Notes: generated by a model from the sequence alone, not told the origin. A DNA stretch of 64,000 nucleotides from Pseudooceanicola nitratireducens (GCF_900109195.1 NZ_FNZG01000003.1:186001-250000), one strand, 5' to 3'. Counted from the first letter of the stretch, positions 22,583 to 32,344 are shown. Made by a program: numbers and translations.

Positions 22583-22680
22583 TGGCCCCGATTGATGCCA
22601 TTGTTTCCTTTCAAAATGGTAATTTTATGGCGCACCAGGGCGGATTGTTGCAGATTGAAGCGAAAGCAAAAGGACATGGC

Positions 22681-24333
22681 ATGACCGAGGCACCCGGAGC
22701 GATCCGGCCCGATCACAGCGCCCCCCACGACGGCCTTCTGTCGGCACAGTCCGATCGCCCGCAAGCCGACGGGACGCCCGGCACCGGTGCACCTGGCTGG
22801 TCGCGGGTCTATGTGCTGGCGGTTCTGATGGTCTTGGGCCTGGGGCTATATACCCTGGGCGAACCCTTCGGGCGCGATCAAGGCATTCATTCCACCATCG
22901 CCTATGCCTGGACCGAAGGCCTGATCCCCTATCGCGACGTCTACAATATCAAGCCGCCCTTCACGACGGTGATGCATGCCCTGTCGCAGATGCTTTTCGG
23001 GGCGCAGACCCAGGCGATCCGCCTGCTGGACTGGGGCGCTGTCGCGGCCTCGGTCCTGGGGCTGGTGCGGGTCCTGCAGATGCTGGGCCGCAGCCGGACC
23101 GAGGCGGGTTTCGCCGCCCTTGGCTTTGCCCTGATCTACTATTCCCTGACCTATTGGGAACACGCCCAGACCGATGGCTGGGCGGGGATGATGGTGATCC
23201 CTTCTCTGCTTTGCCTGCTGTCGGGCTGGCGGCGCGCGGGAAGGGCGCGGCTGGGCTGGATGCTGGCGGCCGGGGCGCTTCTGGGCGTCGGCGTGGGGTT
23301 CAAATACACCATCGCCGCCGCCGGGCTTCTGGTCTTTGCTCCTCTGATCTCGGGAGGGCCGGCGCTTCGGTTCCGGCTGACGGACCTTCTGGCCTATGTC
23401 GCGGGGGGCGCGCTCGTCCTCGGCCTGACCGGCCTGGTCCTCGCCAGGGCCGGCGCGCTTGGCCCCTTCCTGGAGATCCAGGACTACATCCGTGGCTATA
23501 TCGCCTACGGCTCGGACAGCGCTGCGCCGCTGCGCGGCGTGACGGTTCTGTTCACCCTGGTGCCGCTTGTGGGCTGGATCACCCTTCTGGGTCTCCTGCC
23601 CTGGCTGGCCGCCCTGATACGGGGAGAGAGCCTGTTTGTCGCCACAACGGCGATCTGGGGTTTTACCGCCTTTGTCTCGGGCCAGGTACAGGGCAAGGGC
23701 TTTGCCTATCACTTCATGCCGCTGATCCCGATCTACGCAGTGCTCTTTGGCCTCTTCCTCGCGGCGCTGCATGGGGCGCTGATGCGCCGCGTGACCTCGA
23801 CCTCGGGAGCGCGGATGCTGATCGGGCTTGCCGTGATCTGGATGGTGGTGACCAGCCCGATCTCGGGACGCAGCCTGCAAAGCTTTACGCTCTGGCTGCG
23901 CCAGGCCCCGCTGACGGCCTATCACGCCACCTACCCCATGCCGCCCGATTTCGACATCACCGCGGTCAACGACTTTGCTGCCACCCTCGCTCGCCACCGC
24001 GCGCCCGGAGACAGGCTTTTTGTCTGGGGCTACGAGACGATGCTCTACCTGCTGGCGCAGGAGCCGCCGCGCTACCGCTATGCCTATGCCTGGCCCTTCG
24101 TAGTGGATTTCCACGACGGACGCTACAGCAACGATCTGATGCAGCGCCTGCGTGCCTCCCCCCCGAAGCACGTTGTCCTGCAGGATGGCGACGCCACACC
24201 CTGGGTCACCGGCCGGCCCGAGAGTTCGCTAGAGTTCCTAGCGCAGTTCAATGACCTGAACGCCTTCCTCGCCGAAAGCTACGAGGTGCTCGAGACGACC
24301 GAGAGGTTCCGCCTGCTGGAACGGCGCGACTGA
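22681..24333 (+). CDS. GT39-like polytopic membrane glycosyltransferase
   Basis: A 550-residue integral membrane protein with about ten or more hydrophobic helices after a roughly 40-residue soluble N-terminus. The early loop EPFGRDQGIHSTIAYAWTEG followed by IPYRDVYNIKPPFTTVMHAL, with an Asp and aromatic residues after the first helix, is the layout of polyprenyl-phosphate-sugar-dependent (GT39/ArnT/PMT-like) transferases. A soluble C-terminal domain follows. ATG 22681 has an AAGGA site; ATG 22627 in the same frame is the alternative. Divergence from a DPM1-type enzyme suggests donor synthesis and transfer in one pathway, which is inference. Confidence 0.68.
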   Translation: MTEAPGAIRPDHSAPHDGLLSAQSDRPQADGTPGTGAPGWSRVYVLAVLMVLGLGLYTLGEPFGRDQGIHSTIAYAWTEGLIPYRDVYNIKPPFTTVMHALSQMLFGAQTQAIRLLDWGAVAASVLGLVRVLQMLGRSRTEAGFAALGFALIYYSLTYWEHAQTDGWAGMMVIPSLLCLLSGWRRAGRARLGWMLAAGALLGVGVGFKYTIAAAGLLVFAPLISGGPALRFRLTDLLAYVAGGALVLGLTGLVLARAGALGPFLEIQDYIRGYIAYGSDSAAPLRGVTVLFTLVPLVGWITLLGLLPWLAALIRGESLFVATTAIWGFTAFVSGQVQGKGFAYHFMPLIPIYAVLFGLFLAALHGALMRRVTSTSGARMLIGLAVIWMVVTSPISGRSLQSFTLWLRQAPLTAYHATYPMPPDFDITAVNDFAATLARHRAPGDRLFVWGYETMLYLLAQEPPRYRYAYAWPFVVDFHDGRYSNDLMQRLRASPPKHVVLQDGDATPWVTGRPESSLEFLAQFNDLNAFLAESYEVLETTERFRLLERRD

Positions 24334-24396
24334 GGGGCGCTGCCCCTCGGTGCTGAAGCACCTCACCCCGGGATATTTGTGAAAACCAAAGAGGGC
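24332..24396 (-). repeat. Intergenic hairpin repeat, copy A1
   Basis: Read on the minus strand, a box CCCTCTTTGGTTTTCAC then AAATATCCCGGGGTG (24396-24364) is followed by hairpin 1 GGTGC/GCACC (24363-24350) and hairpin 2 GAGGGGC/GCCCCTC (24348-24332). The last hairpin overlaps the stop codon of the membrane glycosyltransferase gene. Confidence 0.75.
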
Positions 24397-24419
24397 CAAA
24401 ACACGAAGAGGGGCGCGCG

Positions 24420-24503
24420 CCCCCTCTTTGGTTTTTCGAAATATCCTCGGGGGTGCCGCGACTGCCCTGGCAGTCGTGGCGGAGGGGGCAGACAGCCCCC
24501 TCC
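24420..24503 (+). repeat. Intergenic hairpin repeat, copy A2, head-to-head with A1
   Basis: The box CCCCTCTTTGGTTTTTCG then AAATATCCTCGGGG is followed by hairpin 1 GCCGCGACTGCC/GGCAGTCGTGGC (24455-24480) and hairpin 2 GGAGGGGGC-AGACA-GCCCCCTCC (24481-24503). The boxes of A1 and A2 are near-perfect mirror images about 25 bp apart, so the whole region can fold as one long palindrome between convergent genes. Confidence 0.8.
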
Positions 24504-24537
24504 GCGCCTGCAGGGCGCGGCCCTAGACCTGGCCGCC

Positions 24538-25938
24538 CTAGACCTGACTGGGCAGCCAGAGCACGATCTGCGGGAAGGCCACCAGGCCTGCAATCGTCAG
24601 CGCATCGGCCACGAAGAAGGGCGTCACGCCGCGGAAGACGTCCTGGACCGAGACCTCGGGGCGCACGCCGGCAACTACGAAGCAGTTCAGCCCGATCGGG
24701 GGTGTGATGAGACAGAACTCGGCCATCTTCACCACCAGGATCCCGAACCAGATCGCGCACATCGGGCCGGACATGCCAAAGGCGCTGTCCGCAGCCGAGA
24801 CCATCTCGCCGCCATTCAGGGCCATGACCGCCGGGTAGACCACCGGAAGCGTCAGCAGCAGCATACCGATGGCGTCCATGAACATCCCCAGCACCGCATA
24901 GGCCAGCAGGATCAGCACCAGCGTCATCATCGGCGACTGGTCAAGCGAGGTCAGCCAGCCCGAGAATGCGCGCGGCAGGTCGGCGAAGCCCAGGAAACGG
25001 ACGTAGATCAGCACGCCCCAGATGATCGTGAAGATCATCGCCGAGAGCTTGGCCGTCTCCATCAGTGCGTCCTTGAACTGCGGCCAGCGCATGCCATGCA
25101 CCAGTGCCATCAGGAAGACCACGAAGGCCCCCAGGGCCCCGCCCTCGGTCGGGGTGCCCCAAGCGTCGCCGCCAAAGGGGTTGTAGATGAAGCAGATGAT
25201 GATGAAGACCACGAAGAAGATCGGGAAGGCCGGCGGCAGCGCCTTGAAGCGTTCGCCCCAGGTAAAGCCCCGCACCGGCGGCCCGAAGTTCGGCAGCGCC
25301 AGCGCCATACCGACGATCAGCGCGCCGTAGATCACCGCCGAGAAGGCCCCGGGAATAAAGCCCGCCAGCAGCAGCTTGCCCACGTCCTGTTCCACGATGA
25401 TCGCGTAGATCACCAGGATGGCCGAGGGCGGGATCAGGGACGCAAGCGTACCCCCCGCCGCCACGACGCCCGCTGCAAAGCGCTTGTCGTAGCCGATCTT
25501 CAGCATCTCGGGGATGGCGATGCGGGCAAAGACCGCCGAGGTCGCGACCGAAGCCCCCGACACCGCCGCAAAGCCCGCCGTGGCAAAGACGGTCGAGACC
25601 GCAAGCCCGCCGGGCAGCCAGCCGACCCATTTCTTCGCCGCCTCGAACAGCGCCTTGGTCAGCCCCGCGTAATAGGCGAGATAGCCGATCAGGATGAAGG
25701 TCGGGATCAGCGACAGCGCCTGGCTTGAGACCTTGCCATGCGGCACCTGACCGGCGGTCTTCACCGCGATGGTGAGCGCCTTGCCGAAGCGCGCGGGGTC
25801 ATAGCCGAACTTGTTCCAGAAGATCCAGACCAGCCCGATCAGCCCCGCGACACCGGCGGCAAAGGCCACGCGCATGCCCAGGACCACCATGGCCAGCAGG
25901 AAAAGAGAGACGATAATGCCGATTTCGATAGGTTCCAT
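24538..25938 (-). CDS. dctM: TRAP transporter large permease (DctM)
   Basis: A 466-residue inner-membrane protein with about twelve helices, the ion-coupled translocation subunit of a tripartite importer. Family features include ALSLIPTFILIGYLAYYAG, FAAVSGASVATSAVFARIAIPEM and GGTLASLIPPSAILVIYAII. It lies 15 bp after dctQ and is the last gene of dctPQM. The substrate is not predictable by eye; organic acids are the commonest for this family. Confidence 0.92.
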   Translation of the reverse strand: MEPIEIGIIVSLFLLAMVVLGMRVAFAAGVAGLIGLVWIFWNKFGYDPARFGKALTIAVKTAGQVPHGKVSSQALSLIPTFILIGYLAYYAGLTKALFEAAKKWVGWLPGGLAVSTVFATAGFAAVSGASVATSAVFARIAIPEMLKIGYDKRFAAGVVAAGGTLASLIPPSAILVIYAIIVEQDVGKLLLAGFIPGAFSAVIYGALIVGMALALPNFGPPVRGFTWGERFKALPPAFPIFFVVFIIICFIYNPFGGDAWGTPTEGGALGAFVVFLMALVHGMRWPQFKDALMETAKLSAMIFTIIWGVLIYVRFLGFADLPRAFSGWLTSLDQSPMMTLVLILLAYAVLGMFMDAIGMLLLTLPVVYPAVMALNGGEMVSAADSAFGMSGPMCAIWFGILVVKMAEFCLITPPIGLNCFVVAGVRPEVSVQDVFRGVTPFFVADALTIAGLVAFPQIVLWLPSQV

Positions 25939-25953
25939 GTCCCTGCCCCTGCT

Positions 25954-26583
25954 TTACGTATCTGCGCCCGAGACGTGCGCCGCCTCTTCCGCTGCCTGTT
26001 CCGCGACCGACCGGTTCAGCGGAACGCCCGCGGGCTCTCCTCCGCCGATGATGCCCTTGGCATAGCCGACCAGCTGCACCACCAGGCGCAGCGACAGGAT
26101 CGAGAAGGCCACCGGGGCCAGAAGTTTCGCCGGCCAGAGCGGCAGGGCGATGTCGATGGTGCTGTCGCGCGACCAAAGCGGCGCGTTCCAGTCGAAGGAC
26201 CGGTCGAAATGCGCCCAGGAGCCCCAGATCAGCAAGAGGATCAGGATCAGCGCCACCAGGGTCGTGATGAATTCCGCCGTCCACAGCACCCGGCCCTTCA
26301 GCCGGCCGACCAGGATGTCCATGCGGATGTGCCCGCCGTCGCGCTGCGTGTACGAGATCCCCATGAAAGCGATCAGCGGCATGATCTGTTCGATCCAGTC
26401 CACGTACCCCGGCAGGGGCGTGTTCATGGCATTCCGTCCCGACACCGAGACCACCGCCAGCACCATCAGTGAAAACACCGCCAGACCCGAGATCAGGGCC
26501 AGCACCCTTTCGATCCTGAGCAATCCTAGATCAATCCGGCTGAGAACGGATCCGTCCTCGAGCACCGCCGAAGAGCCCGCCAT
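25954..26583 (-). CDS. dctQ: TRAP transporter small permease (DctQ)
   Basis: A 209-residue protein with four predicted helices. The family core is seen as SVSGRNAMNTPLPGYVDWIE followed by MPLIAFMGISYTQRDGGHIR and MDILVGRLKG. It works with DctM as the membrane part of the importer. The N-terminal 30 residues and the C-terminal acidic tail lie outside the helices. It is separated from dctP by 254 bp, longer than usual, with no gene between them. Confidence 0.9.
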   Translation of the reverse strand: MAGSSAVLEDGSVLSRIDLGLLRIERVLALISGLAVFSLMVLAVVSVSGRNAMNTPLPGYVDWIEQIMPLIAFMGISYTQRDGGHIRMDILVGRLKGRVLWTAEFITTLVALILILLLIWGSWAHFDRSFDWNAPLWSRDSTIDIALPLWPAKLLAPVAFSILSLRLVVQLVGYAKGIIGGGEPAGVPLNRSVAEQAAEEAAHVSGADT

Positions 26584-26837
26584 GTGTCACCCCCAATCCT
26601 GTCATTATCCCTGTGGGACCCGATCCCGCCGCTTAACCCAGCCTGCGGGCCTGCCCCTGTTCCGTGCCGTTCCCATGATCGCCAGGTGCCCCGGGCTTTC
26701 GCCGGGTGCTGCCCGCTGCCAATCCCTATCCGACAGGCCCACCCCCGTGGGCCCAACCGTATGGGTAGGAACGAGAAAACCCCGCCCCCTGCGCCATGGT
26801 CGAAGCCAGGGCACCGGGACGGGGTCGTGTTGCATGA

Positions 26838-27848
26838 TTACATGCGGGACGCCTTCAGCGCCTCCATCATGGTGTCATAAAGTTCCTGCGCGGGCATGCC
26901 CTGCGCCGTCATGTCGGCAATCCACTGATCGCGGATCGGCGCGGCGGCGGCGGCGCGGAACTTCTCGAGGTCTTCCTCGGAATAGGTGACCTTCTGCACG
27001 TTCTTCTCGGCCAGGATGCCTTCCCACTTGTCGAGGATCTTGGCGTATTCGGCCAGGTAGTGATCCATCGCCATGGGCACGGCTTCCATCAGCGCGGCCT
27101 TGTGTTCGTCCGACAGCATGTCATAGGCGTCGGTGTTCACAACGACCGGGCAGTTCACGGTGCCGGGGTTCAGGTTCGCGGTCCACCAGTCGGCCATGTC
27201 GATGGTCCGATAGGCGAAATGCGCGTGCTGGGCGAAGGCCACCGTGTCGACAACGCCGGATTCCATGGCGTTGTAGGCTTCGGTCGCGGTCACCGAGGTC
27301 GGCACGGCCCCGACGGTCTGGAAGGCCTGGCCAATGCCGCCGGTGGCGCGCACGCGCATGCCTTCGAACTTCTCAAGGCTGTCGGCCGGCTCGCCGGTGC
27401 CAACGATGTTGTACTGCGGCATGGGCGACGGCATCAGCAGCATCGCGTTCCAGCGGCCCAGGTCTTCCTTGGCGGCGTCGGTCGCATAGACGGCGTTGGA
27501 CACGGCCACTTCTTCTTCAAGCGTGTTCACACCGATGAAGGGCAGTTCCAGAACGGTCAGCGTGGGGTTCTTGTCGCGGTGATAGCCGGCGCAGAACTGG
27601 GCCATCTCGAACGCTCCGATCGAGATCCCGTCAAGGTTCTCGCGGTTGCTGGACAGACCCCCGTACGAGATGTTCAGCGTGAACTCTCCGTTGGTCTTTT
27701 CGGTCAGGATCTCGTTCAGCTTTTCGATGTGGCTGGTAAAGACGCGCGGCTTGCCCCAGACGGACACGCTCCATTCATCCGCCACGGCCGGAGCGGCGAT
27801 GGCAATCGACAATGCGGCAACCGCCGCACCTTGCAGGTACTTCGTCAT
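26838..27848 (-). CDS. dctP: TRAP transporter substrate-binding protein (DctP)
   Basis: A periplasmic receptor of 336 residues with a signal peptide ending around APAVADEW. The DctP-family segments VRATGGIGQAFQTVGAVPTSV and TEAYNAMESGVVDTVAF are present; the conserved arginine that usually contacts a carboxylate ligand is expected in the RVRATGG segment. A GGGAGGA ribosome site lies just before ATG 27848. It is the first gene of the transporter operon. Ligand unknown. Confidence 0.9.
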   Translation of the reverse strand: MTKYLQGAAVAALSIAIAAPAVADEWSVSVWGKPRVFTSHIEKLNEILTEKTNGEFTLNISYGGLSSNRENLDGISIGAFEMAQFCAGYHRDKNPTLTVLELPFIGVNTLEEEVAVSNAVYATDAAKEDLGRWNAMLLMPSPMPQYNIVGTGEPADSLEKFEGMRVRATGGIGQAFQTVGAVPTSVTATEAYNAMESGVVDTVAFAQHAHFAYRTIDMADWWTANLNPGTVNCPVVVNTDAYDMLSDEHKAALMEAVPMAMDHYLAEYAKILDKWEGILAEKNVQKVTYSEEDLEKFRAAAAAPIRDQWIADMTAQGMPAQELYDTMMEALKASRM

Positions 27849-28188
27849 GGTATTCCTCCCGTAAGTTCCGGCCTCGAAACGGACCGGTTAGAGGGGAACC
27901 GTACAAGCACGGCCCGTTTTGGCAAGCAGAAATCTCCAACATTTTTTGCGCCCGGCCCGAGGGAGCCGCCGGGAATGCCTGTACACAAGGGTCTGCGCGG
28001 CCCCGGCCTGTCCATCCGTATAGGTCAATTTTTCCGGTCATCGCGGCCGCGCAGGACATCCCGCAGCGCCACGGCCGGACGATTGCCCCCAAGCGGGGGA
28101 CAATCGCCAAGCCCTTGGAATCGCGGCAAAGCCGGGGCCGGAGCTTGGGCAGCCCCGCCCGGTTCCCAGCCCTGCCCGCGCCCGGCGA
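27849..28188. other. 340-bp gap between phnM and dctP
   Basis: No gene is supported here. The gap holds the dctP ribosome site, a CTGTACACAAGG segment near 27979-27990 that may be part of a TRAP-operon operator, and the stem-loop at 28080-28106. Promoter boxes are not clear by eye. Confidence 0.5.
28080..28106 (-). terminator. Stem-loop downstream of phnM, possible operon end
   Basis: CGATTGCCCCC pairs with GGGGG(A)CAATCG around AAGC, an 11-bp stem with one bulge, about 83 bp after the phnM stop. There is no U-tract, so termination would need another factor. Confidence 0.35.
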
Positions 28189-29343
28189 TCAGGCGACCCG
28201 GTCGCCCTGCACCCAGACGCCGCGCACCGCCGGCACCCCGGCGATCATCGAAAAGCGGATCAGGTCCGCGCGTTGCCCCGGTTCCAGCATGCCGCGATCG
28301 GCAAGCCCGCTGGCCCGCGCCGGGGCCGAGGTCACCGTGCCGATGCCGCGCGCCATGTCGCCCCACAGCTCTCCCAGCTGGACCGCCGCCAGAAGCAGCG
28401 CCGCCGGCACGTAATCCGACGACAGGATGTCCAGCAGATCCAGGTCGGCCAGCTCGCTGGCCGCCACGTTGCCGGAATGCGATCCGCCGCGCACAAGGTT
28501 GGGCGCGCCCATGATGACCTTGATGTTATGCGCATGACAGGCGCGCGCGGCCTCGACCGTGGTGGGGAATTCGGCCATGCGGATGCCATGACCGGCGGAA
28601 ACCGCAACCTGATCCGCCGTGGTGTCGTCATGGCTGGCCAGCACCGCGCCGAAACGCGCCGCCGCCGCCACCGATCCGGCCTCGTGCGCGGCGCCCAGCT
28701 TGTCGTGCAGGCCGGTCAGGAAATCGCAGTAGTCGGCAAAGCCTTCCTTGGACAGCCCGTGCTTGCCACAGACGTAATCCTCGAACTTGCCGATATCGCG
28801 GAACTGGCGCTGACCCGGCGTGTGGTCCATCAGCGACACGATGCCCACGCGGTCCTCGGGGCCGAATTCCTCCAGCTCTTCCAGCAGCGTCTCGGAACAG
28901 GTCTCGGCCCGCAGGTGCAGCCGGTGGCTGATCCGCAGCGCGCCCTTGGATTGCATCGACAGGATCTCGTCCGCCATCGACCGCGCGTATTTGCCATAGC
29001 GCTTGCCCGCGTCCGACACGATGGACCCGACGCGGATCGCGTCGAAGACCGTTGTGATGCCACAGCCCGCCAGTTCCCGGTCATGGGCGACGATGGCCGC
29101 CTGATGCGGCCAGTTCACCTTTGGGCGCGGCTGCATGTGGCGTTCCAGGTTGTCCGTGTGCAGCTCGACCAGCCCGGGGGCCACCCAGTCACCATCGCAA
29201 TCCACCCCGCCCGAGGCCGGGCCGGTGCCGACCTCGGCCACCTTGCCGTTGCGCATCACGACATGGCCGTCGATCACCTCTCCGGGCAGGATCAGCTTGG
29301 CATTGCTCAGGATCACTTCGTCCTGCTGGCTGATGTCCTTCAT
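28189..29343 (-). CDS. phnM: Alpha-D-ribose 1-methylphosphonate 5-triphosphate diphosphatase PhnM
   Basis: PhnM removes pyrophosphate from ribose 1-phosphonate 5-triphosphate, giving the substrate of the C-P lyase PhnJ. The 384-residue amidohydrolase has the metal-ligand start APGLVELHTDNLERHMQPRP, SLMDHTPGQRQF, ASHDDTTADQV and MGAPNLVRGGSHSGNVAASE, all close to E. coli PhnM. It overlaps phnN by 4 bp and is last in phnGHIJKLNM. A second, more distant PhnM-like protein is encoded at 35526-36710. Confidence 0.95.
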   Translation of the reverse strand: MKDISQQDEVILSNAKLILPGEVIDGHVVMRNGKVAEVGTGPASGGVDCDGDWVAPGLVELHTDNLERHMQPRPKVNWPHQAAIVAHDRELAGCGITTVFDAIRVGSIVSDAGKRYGKYARSMADEILSMQSKGALRISHRLHLRAETCSETLLEELEEFGPEDRVGIVSLMDHTPGQRQFRDIGKFEDYVCGKHGLSKEGFADYCDFLTGLHDKLGAAHEAGSVAAAARFGAVLASHDDTTADQVAVSAGHGIRMAEFPTTVEAARACHAHNIKVIMGAPNLVRGGSHSGNVAASELADLDLLDILSSDYVPAALLLAAVQLGELWGDMARGIGTVTSAPARASGLADRGMLEPGQRADLIRFSMIAGVPAVRGVWVQGDRVA

Positions 29344-29954
29344 TCCGTCACCTCGATTGTCTCGGGCCTGTCTGCGGCCCCTGTTTTATCTGTCTTCAAT
29401 GTCTGTGTCATGTCGGGCAACAGCGCGCTCAGCACCTGCGCCACGGTCTTGTCCAGTGCCCCGCCGTTGTCGGTGGTGACCACACGGGCCAGACCTTCGG
29501 GCAGCGCGTAATCGGCCCTTTGCAGCCGGCGCGCGATATCCTCGGCGCTTTCGCGCCCGCGGGCGGCAAGCCTCTGGGCCAGAACCTCGGGCGCGGCAGT
29601 CAGTTCCAGCACCGCGAAATTGGCAAACCGTGCCTGCGCCTGCGCCAGCACCGCACGCGACAGGTTCACCAGCAGGGTGCGTCCCTGATCGAGATCCTGC
29701 GCAATCGTGCCGGGAATGCCATAGCGCAGCCCATGCGCCTGCCAGTGCAGCGCAAAGTCGCCCGCCCCGGCGCGCGCCTCGAAGGCGGCCTCCGCGACGC
29801 CCTCGAAGTCTTCGCCCCCGGCCTCTTCCGGCCGGGTGATGACCCGCCGCACCAGCCCCACGTCCGGCCGCGCCTGCGCCACCGCCTGCATGACGCTGTC
29901 CTTGCCAACGCCCGAAGGGCCCACGACCCCGATCAAGAGGCCCAGTCCGCTCAT
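29340..29954 (-). CDS. phnN: Ribose 1,5-bisphosphate phosphokinase PhnN
   Basis: PhnN phosphorylates ribose 1,5-bisphosphate to PRPP, recycling the ribose product of phosphonate breakdown. The 204-residue P-loop protein of guanylate-kinase type has [36 protein letters not shown] and [16 protein letters not shown] segments. It overlaps phnL upstream and phnM downstream by 4 bp each, so translation is coupled. Confidence 0.93.
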   Translation of the reverse strand: MSGLGLLIGVVGPSGVGKDSVMQAVAQARPDVGLVRRVITRPEEAGGEDFEGVAEAAFEARAGAGDFALHWQAHGLRYGIPGTIAQDLDQGRTLLVNLSRAVLAQAQARFANFAVLELTAAPEVLAQRLAARGRESAEDIARRLQRADYALPEGLARVVTTDNGGALDKTVAQVLSALLPDMTQTLKTDKTGAADRPETIEVTE

Positions 29955-30634
29955 GCCGCCCTCGGCGGGGCATAGCCCGTGACGTCGATGACCCGGTCGC
30001 AGACCCGATCGCGGGCGGCCTCGTCATGGAAGATCCCGATGATCGCCGCGCCGCGTGCCTTGGCCTCTTCGATCAGGGCCAGCACGACCTCGCGGTTGGT
30101 GGCATCCAGCGATGCAGTCGGTTCGTCCAGCAACAGCGCAGGATAGTCATGCGCAAAGCCGCGCGCGATGTTCACCCGCTGCTGTTCCCCGCCCGAAAAG
30201 GTCGTGGGGCTCAGGCTCCACAGGGTTTCGGGGATGTTCAGCCGCCCCAGAAGATCGCGCGCCCGCTCCAGCGCCGCCTCTTTCGCGACGCCCACGGACA
30301 GCAGCGGCTCGGCCACCACCTCAAGCGTCGGAACGCGTGGCACCACGCGCAGGAACTGGCTGACATAGCCAAGCGTGTGGCGGCGCAGCTCAAGGATCTC
30401 GCGCGGGTTGGCGGCGGCCACGTCCACCTCACCCACCCAGATATGGCCCGAGGCCGCCAGGTAGTTGCCGTAGATCATGCGCATCAGCGTGGATTTCCCC
30501 GCGCCCGAGGCCCCGGTCAGCGCAATGCATTCGCCCTTGGCCACCGCCAGTTCCGCGCCCGTCATCACCGGGATCACCGCGCCGCCCTGATTGTGCAGGG
30601 TGAAGGTCTTCGACAGGTTCTCAATACGGATCAT
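29951..30634 (-). CDS. phnL: C-P lyase ABC-type subunit PhnL
   Basis: An ABC-ATPase-like component of the C-P lyase machinery, not a transporter. It shows Walker [29 protein letters not shown], signature [16 protein letters not shown] and Walker [12 protein letters not shown]. Starting at ATG 30634 ([11 protein letters not shown]) gives 227 residues, the E. coli length. An in-frame ATG at 30682 would overlap the phnK stop by 4 bp and add 16 residues; both are plausible. Confidence 0.93.
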   Translation of the reverse strand: MIRIENLSKTFTLHNQGGAVIPVMTGAELAVAKGECIALTGASGAGKSTLMRMIYGNYLAASGHIWVGEVDVAAANPREILELRRHTLGYVSQFLRVVPRVPTLEVVAEPLLSVGVAKEAALERARDLLGRLNIPETLWSLSPTTFSGGEQQRVNIARGFAHDYPALLLDEPTASLDATNREVVLALIEEAKARGAAIIGIFHDEAARDRVCDRVIDVTGYAPPRAA

Positions 30635-30678
30635 CTTTTCATGTCCTTCTACATCTGGCCTTTGCATCGCCGCCCCGC

Positions 30679-31467
30679 TCATACCTGAAGCACGCTCGAC
30701 ACCAGCAGCTGCGTATAGCCATGCTGCGGATCGTCCAGAACCTGATCGGTCAGCCCGGCCTCGACGACCTCACCGCCCTTCATGACCATCAGCCGGTCCG
30801 CCAGCAGGCGCACCACGGCCAGATCATGGGTTACGATGATCGCCGACAGCCCCATTTCCCGCACCAGTCCGCGCAGCAGATCCAGCAGACGCGCCTGAAC
30901 GGACACATCCAGCCCCCCGGTCGGCTCATCCATGAAGACCAACCTTGGCCCCGTCACCAGATTGCGCGCAATCTGCAACCGCTGCCGCATCCCGCCGGAA
31001 AAGGCCGAAGGCCGGTCATCAATCCGCTCGCCCGAGATCTCGACCCGCCCCAGCCAGTCCAGCGCCTCTTCTCGGATCTGGCCATAGTTCCGCGCGCCCA
31101 CGGCCATCAGACGCTCGCCTACGTTGCCACCGGCACTGACGTTCATCCGCAGCCCCTCATGGGCGTGCTGGTGAACAAAGGCCCAGTCGGTCCGGCGCAG
31201 CATCCTGCGCTCCGGCTCGCTCATCCGCACCGTGTCCTTCAGGCCATCGGTGCGAGTGTCGAACAGGACCTCTCCGTGATCCGGGGTCAATTGCCCCGCC
31301 AGACAGTTCAGCAAGGTCGTCTTGCCCGACCCGCTTTCGCCGACGATGCCCATGACCTCACCGGGCCAGAGGTCAAAACTCACATCCCGGCAGCCGACGC
31401 GCGCGCCATAAAACTTGGCCACATCCCGGACCGACAACAGCGGCCCGCTCTCCTGCAAATTGCTCAT
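30679..31467 (-). CDS. phnK: C-P lyase ABC-type subunit PhnK
   Basis: PhnK binds the PhnGHIJ core complex as an ATPase subunit. The 262-residue protein has Walker [30 protein letters not shown], signature [15 protein letters not shown] and Walker [13 protein letters not shown]. It overlaps phnJ by 4 bp. Its similarity to dipeptide-transporter ATPases is superficial; context and sequence fit PhnK. Confidence 0.94.
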   Translation of the reverse strand: MSNLQESGPLLSVRDVAKFYGARVGCRDVSFDLWPGEVMGIVGESGSGKTTLLNCLAGQLTPDHGEVLFDTRTDGLKDTVRMSEPERRMLRRTDWAFVHQHAHEGLRMNVSAGGNVGERLMAVGARNYGQIREEALDWLGRVEISGERIDDRPSAFSGGMRQRLQIARNLVTGPRLVFMDEPTGGLDVSVQARLLDLLRGLVREMGLSAIIVTHDLAVVRLLADRLMVMKGGEVVEAGLTDQVLDDPQHGYTQLLVSSVLQV

Positions 31468-32336
31468 GCCGCATCCTCCGCCGCAAGCGCCCCGCGATGG
31501 CCATTGGCCTGCCGCGTGCCGCAGTAATCCGTGTCGGAACAGACGAACATCCGCCCGCCCGCATCATCGACAATCACCTCATCCAGGTAACTGTCCTCGG
31601 CCCCGCAAAGATCGCAGGGATGATCGGCCTTCGAGGGATCAAAGGGATGATCCTCGAAATCCAGGCTGACAACCTTCGTGTAAGGCGGCAGCGCATAGAT
31701 CCGCTGCTCCCGCCCGGCCCCGAACAGCTGCACGGCAGCCATCTCCATCTTGGGATTGTCGAACTTGGGGATCGGGCTGGGGTCCATCACATAGCGCCCC
31801 TCGACCTTCACCGGATAGGCATAGGCCGTGGAAATCGCCCCGTGCCGCGCGATATCCTCATACAGCTTCACATGCATCAGCCCATATTCCTCAAGCGCGT
31901 GCATCTTGCGGGTCTCCACCTCCGAGGGCTCCAGGAACCGCAGCGGCTCGGGGATCGGCACCTGGTAGACCAGCACCTGGCCCTCCCCCAACTCTTCCTC
32001 CGGGATGCGGTGGCGGGTCTGGATCACCGTCGCCTCGCCCGTGCGCTCGGTCACCGCAACGCCCGCGGTCTTCTCGAAAAACTTGCGGATCGACACGGCG
32101 TTCGTCGTGTCATCCGCCCCCTGGTCGATCACCTTGAAGCGATCCTCGGGCACCATGACGGCCGCCGACACCTGTACTCCGCCGGTGCCCCAGCCATAGG
32201 GCATCGGCATCTCGCGGCTGGCAAAGGGCACCTGGTAGCCCGGCACCGCCAGCCCCTTAAGGATCGCCCGCCGGATCATCCGCTTGGTCTGCTCATCCAG
32301 ATAGGCAAAATTATAGGCCTGATCCTGTCCGTCCAT
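31464..32336 (-). CDS. phnJ: C-P lyase, radical SAM subunit PhnJ
   Basis: PhnJ cleaves the carbon-phosphorus bond of ribose 1-methylphosphonate 5-phosphate by radical chemistry. The 290-residue protein contains AVPGYQVPFASREMPMPYG, whose PG glycine corresponds to the glycyl-radical Gly32 of E. coli, and the cysteines CDLC and VCSDTDYC for the Fe-S cluster and catalytic thiol. The start MDGQDQAYNFAYLDEQTKRM matches E. coli PhnJ; upstream in-frame sequence is the intergenic repeat copy F and was excluded. Confidence 0.97.
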   Translation of the reverse strand: MDGQDQAYNFAYLDEQTKRMIRRAILKGLAVPGYQVPFASREMPMPYGWGTGGVQVSAAVMVPEDRFKVIDQGADDTTNAVSIRKFFEKTAGVAVTERTGEATVIQTRHRIPEEELGEGQVLVYQVPIPEPLRFLEPSEVETRKMHALEEYGLMHVKLYEDIARHGAISTAYAYPVKVEGRYVMDPSPIPKFDNPKMEMAAVQLFGAGREQRIYALPPYTKVVSLDFEDHPFDPSKADHPCDLCGAEDSYLDEVIVDDAGGRMFVCSDTDYCGTRQANGHRGALAAEDAA

Positions 32337-32344
32337 CACACCAT

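Noticed and set aside
24332-24503. A CRISPR array or insertion-sequence end
   Set aside because: The repeats are not regularly spaced, have no spacers, and no cas or transposase gene is nearby; the structure fits the intergenic hairpin family.
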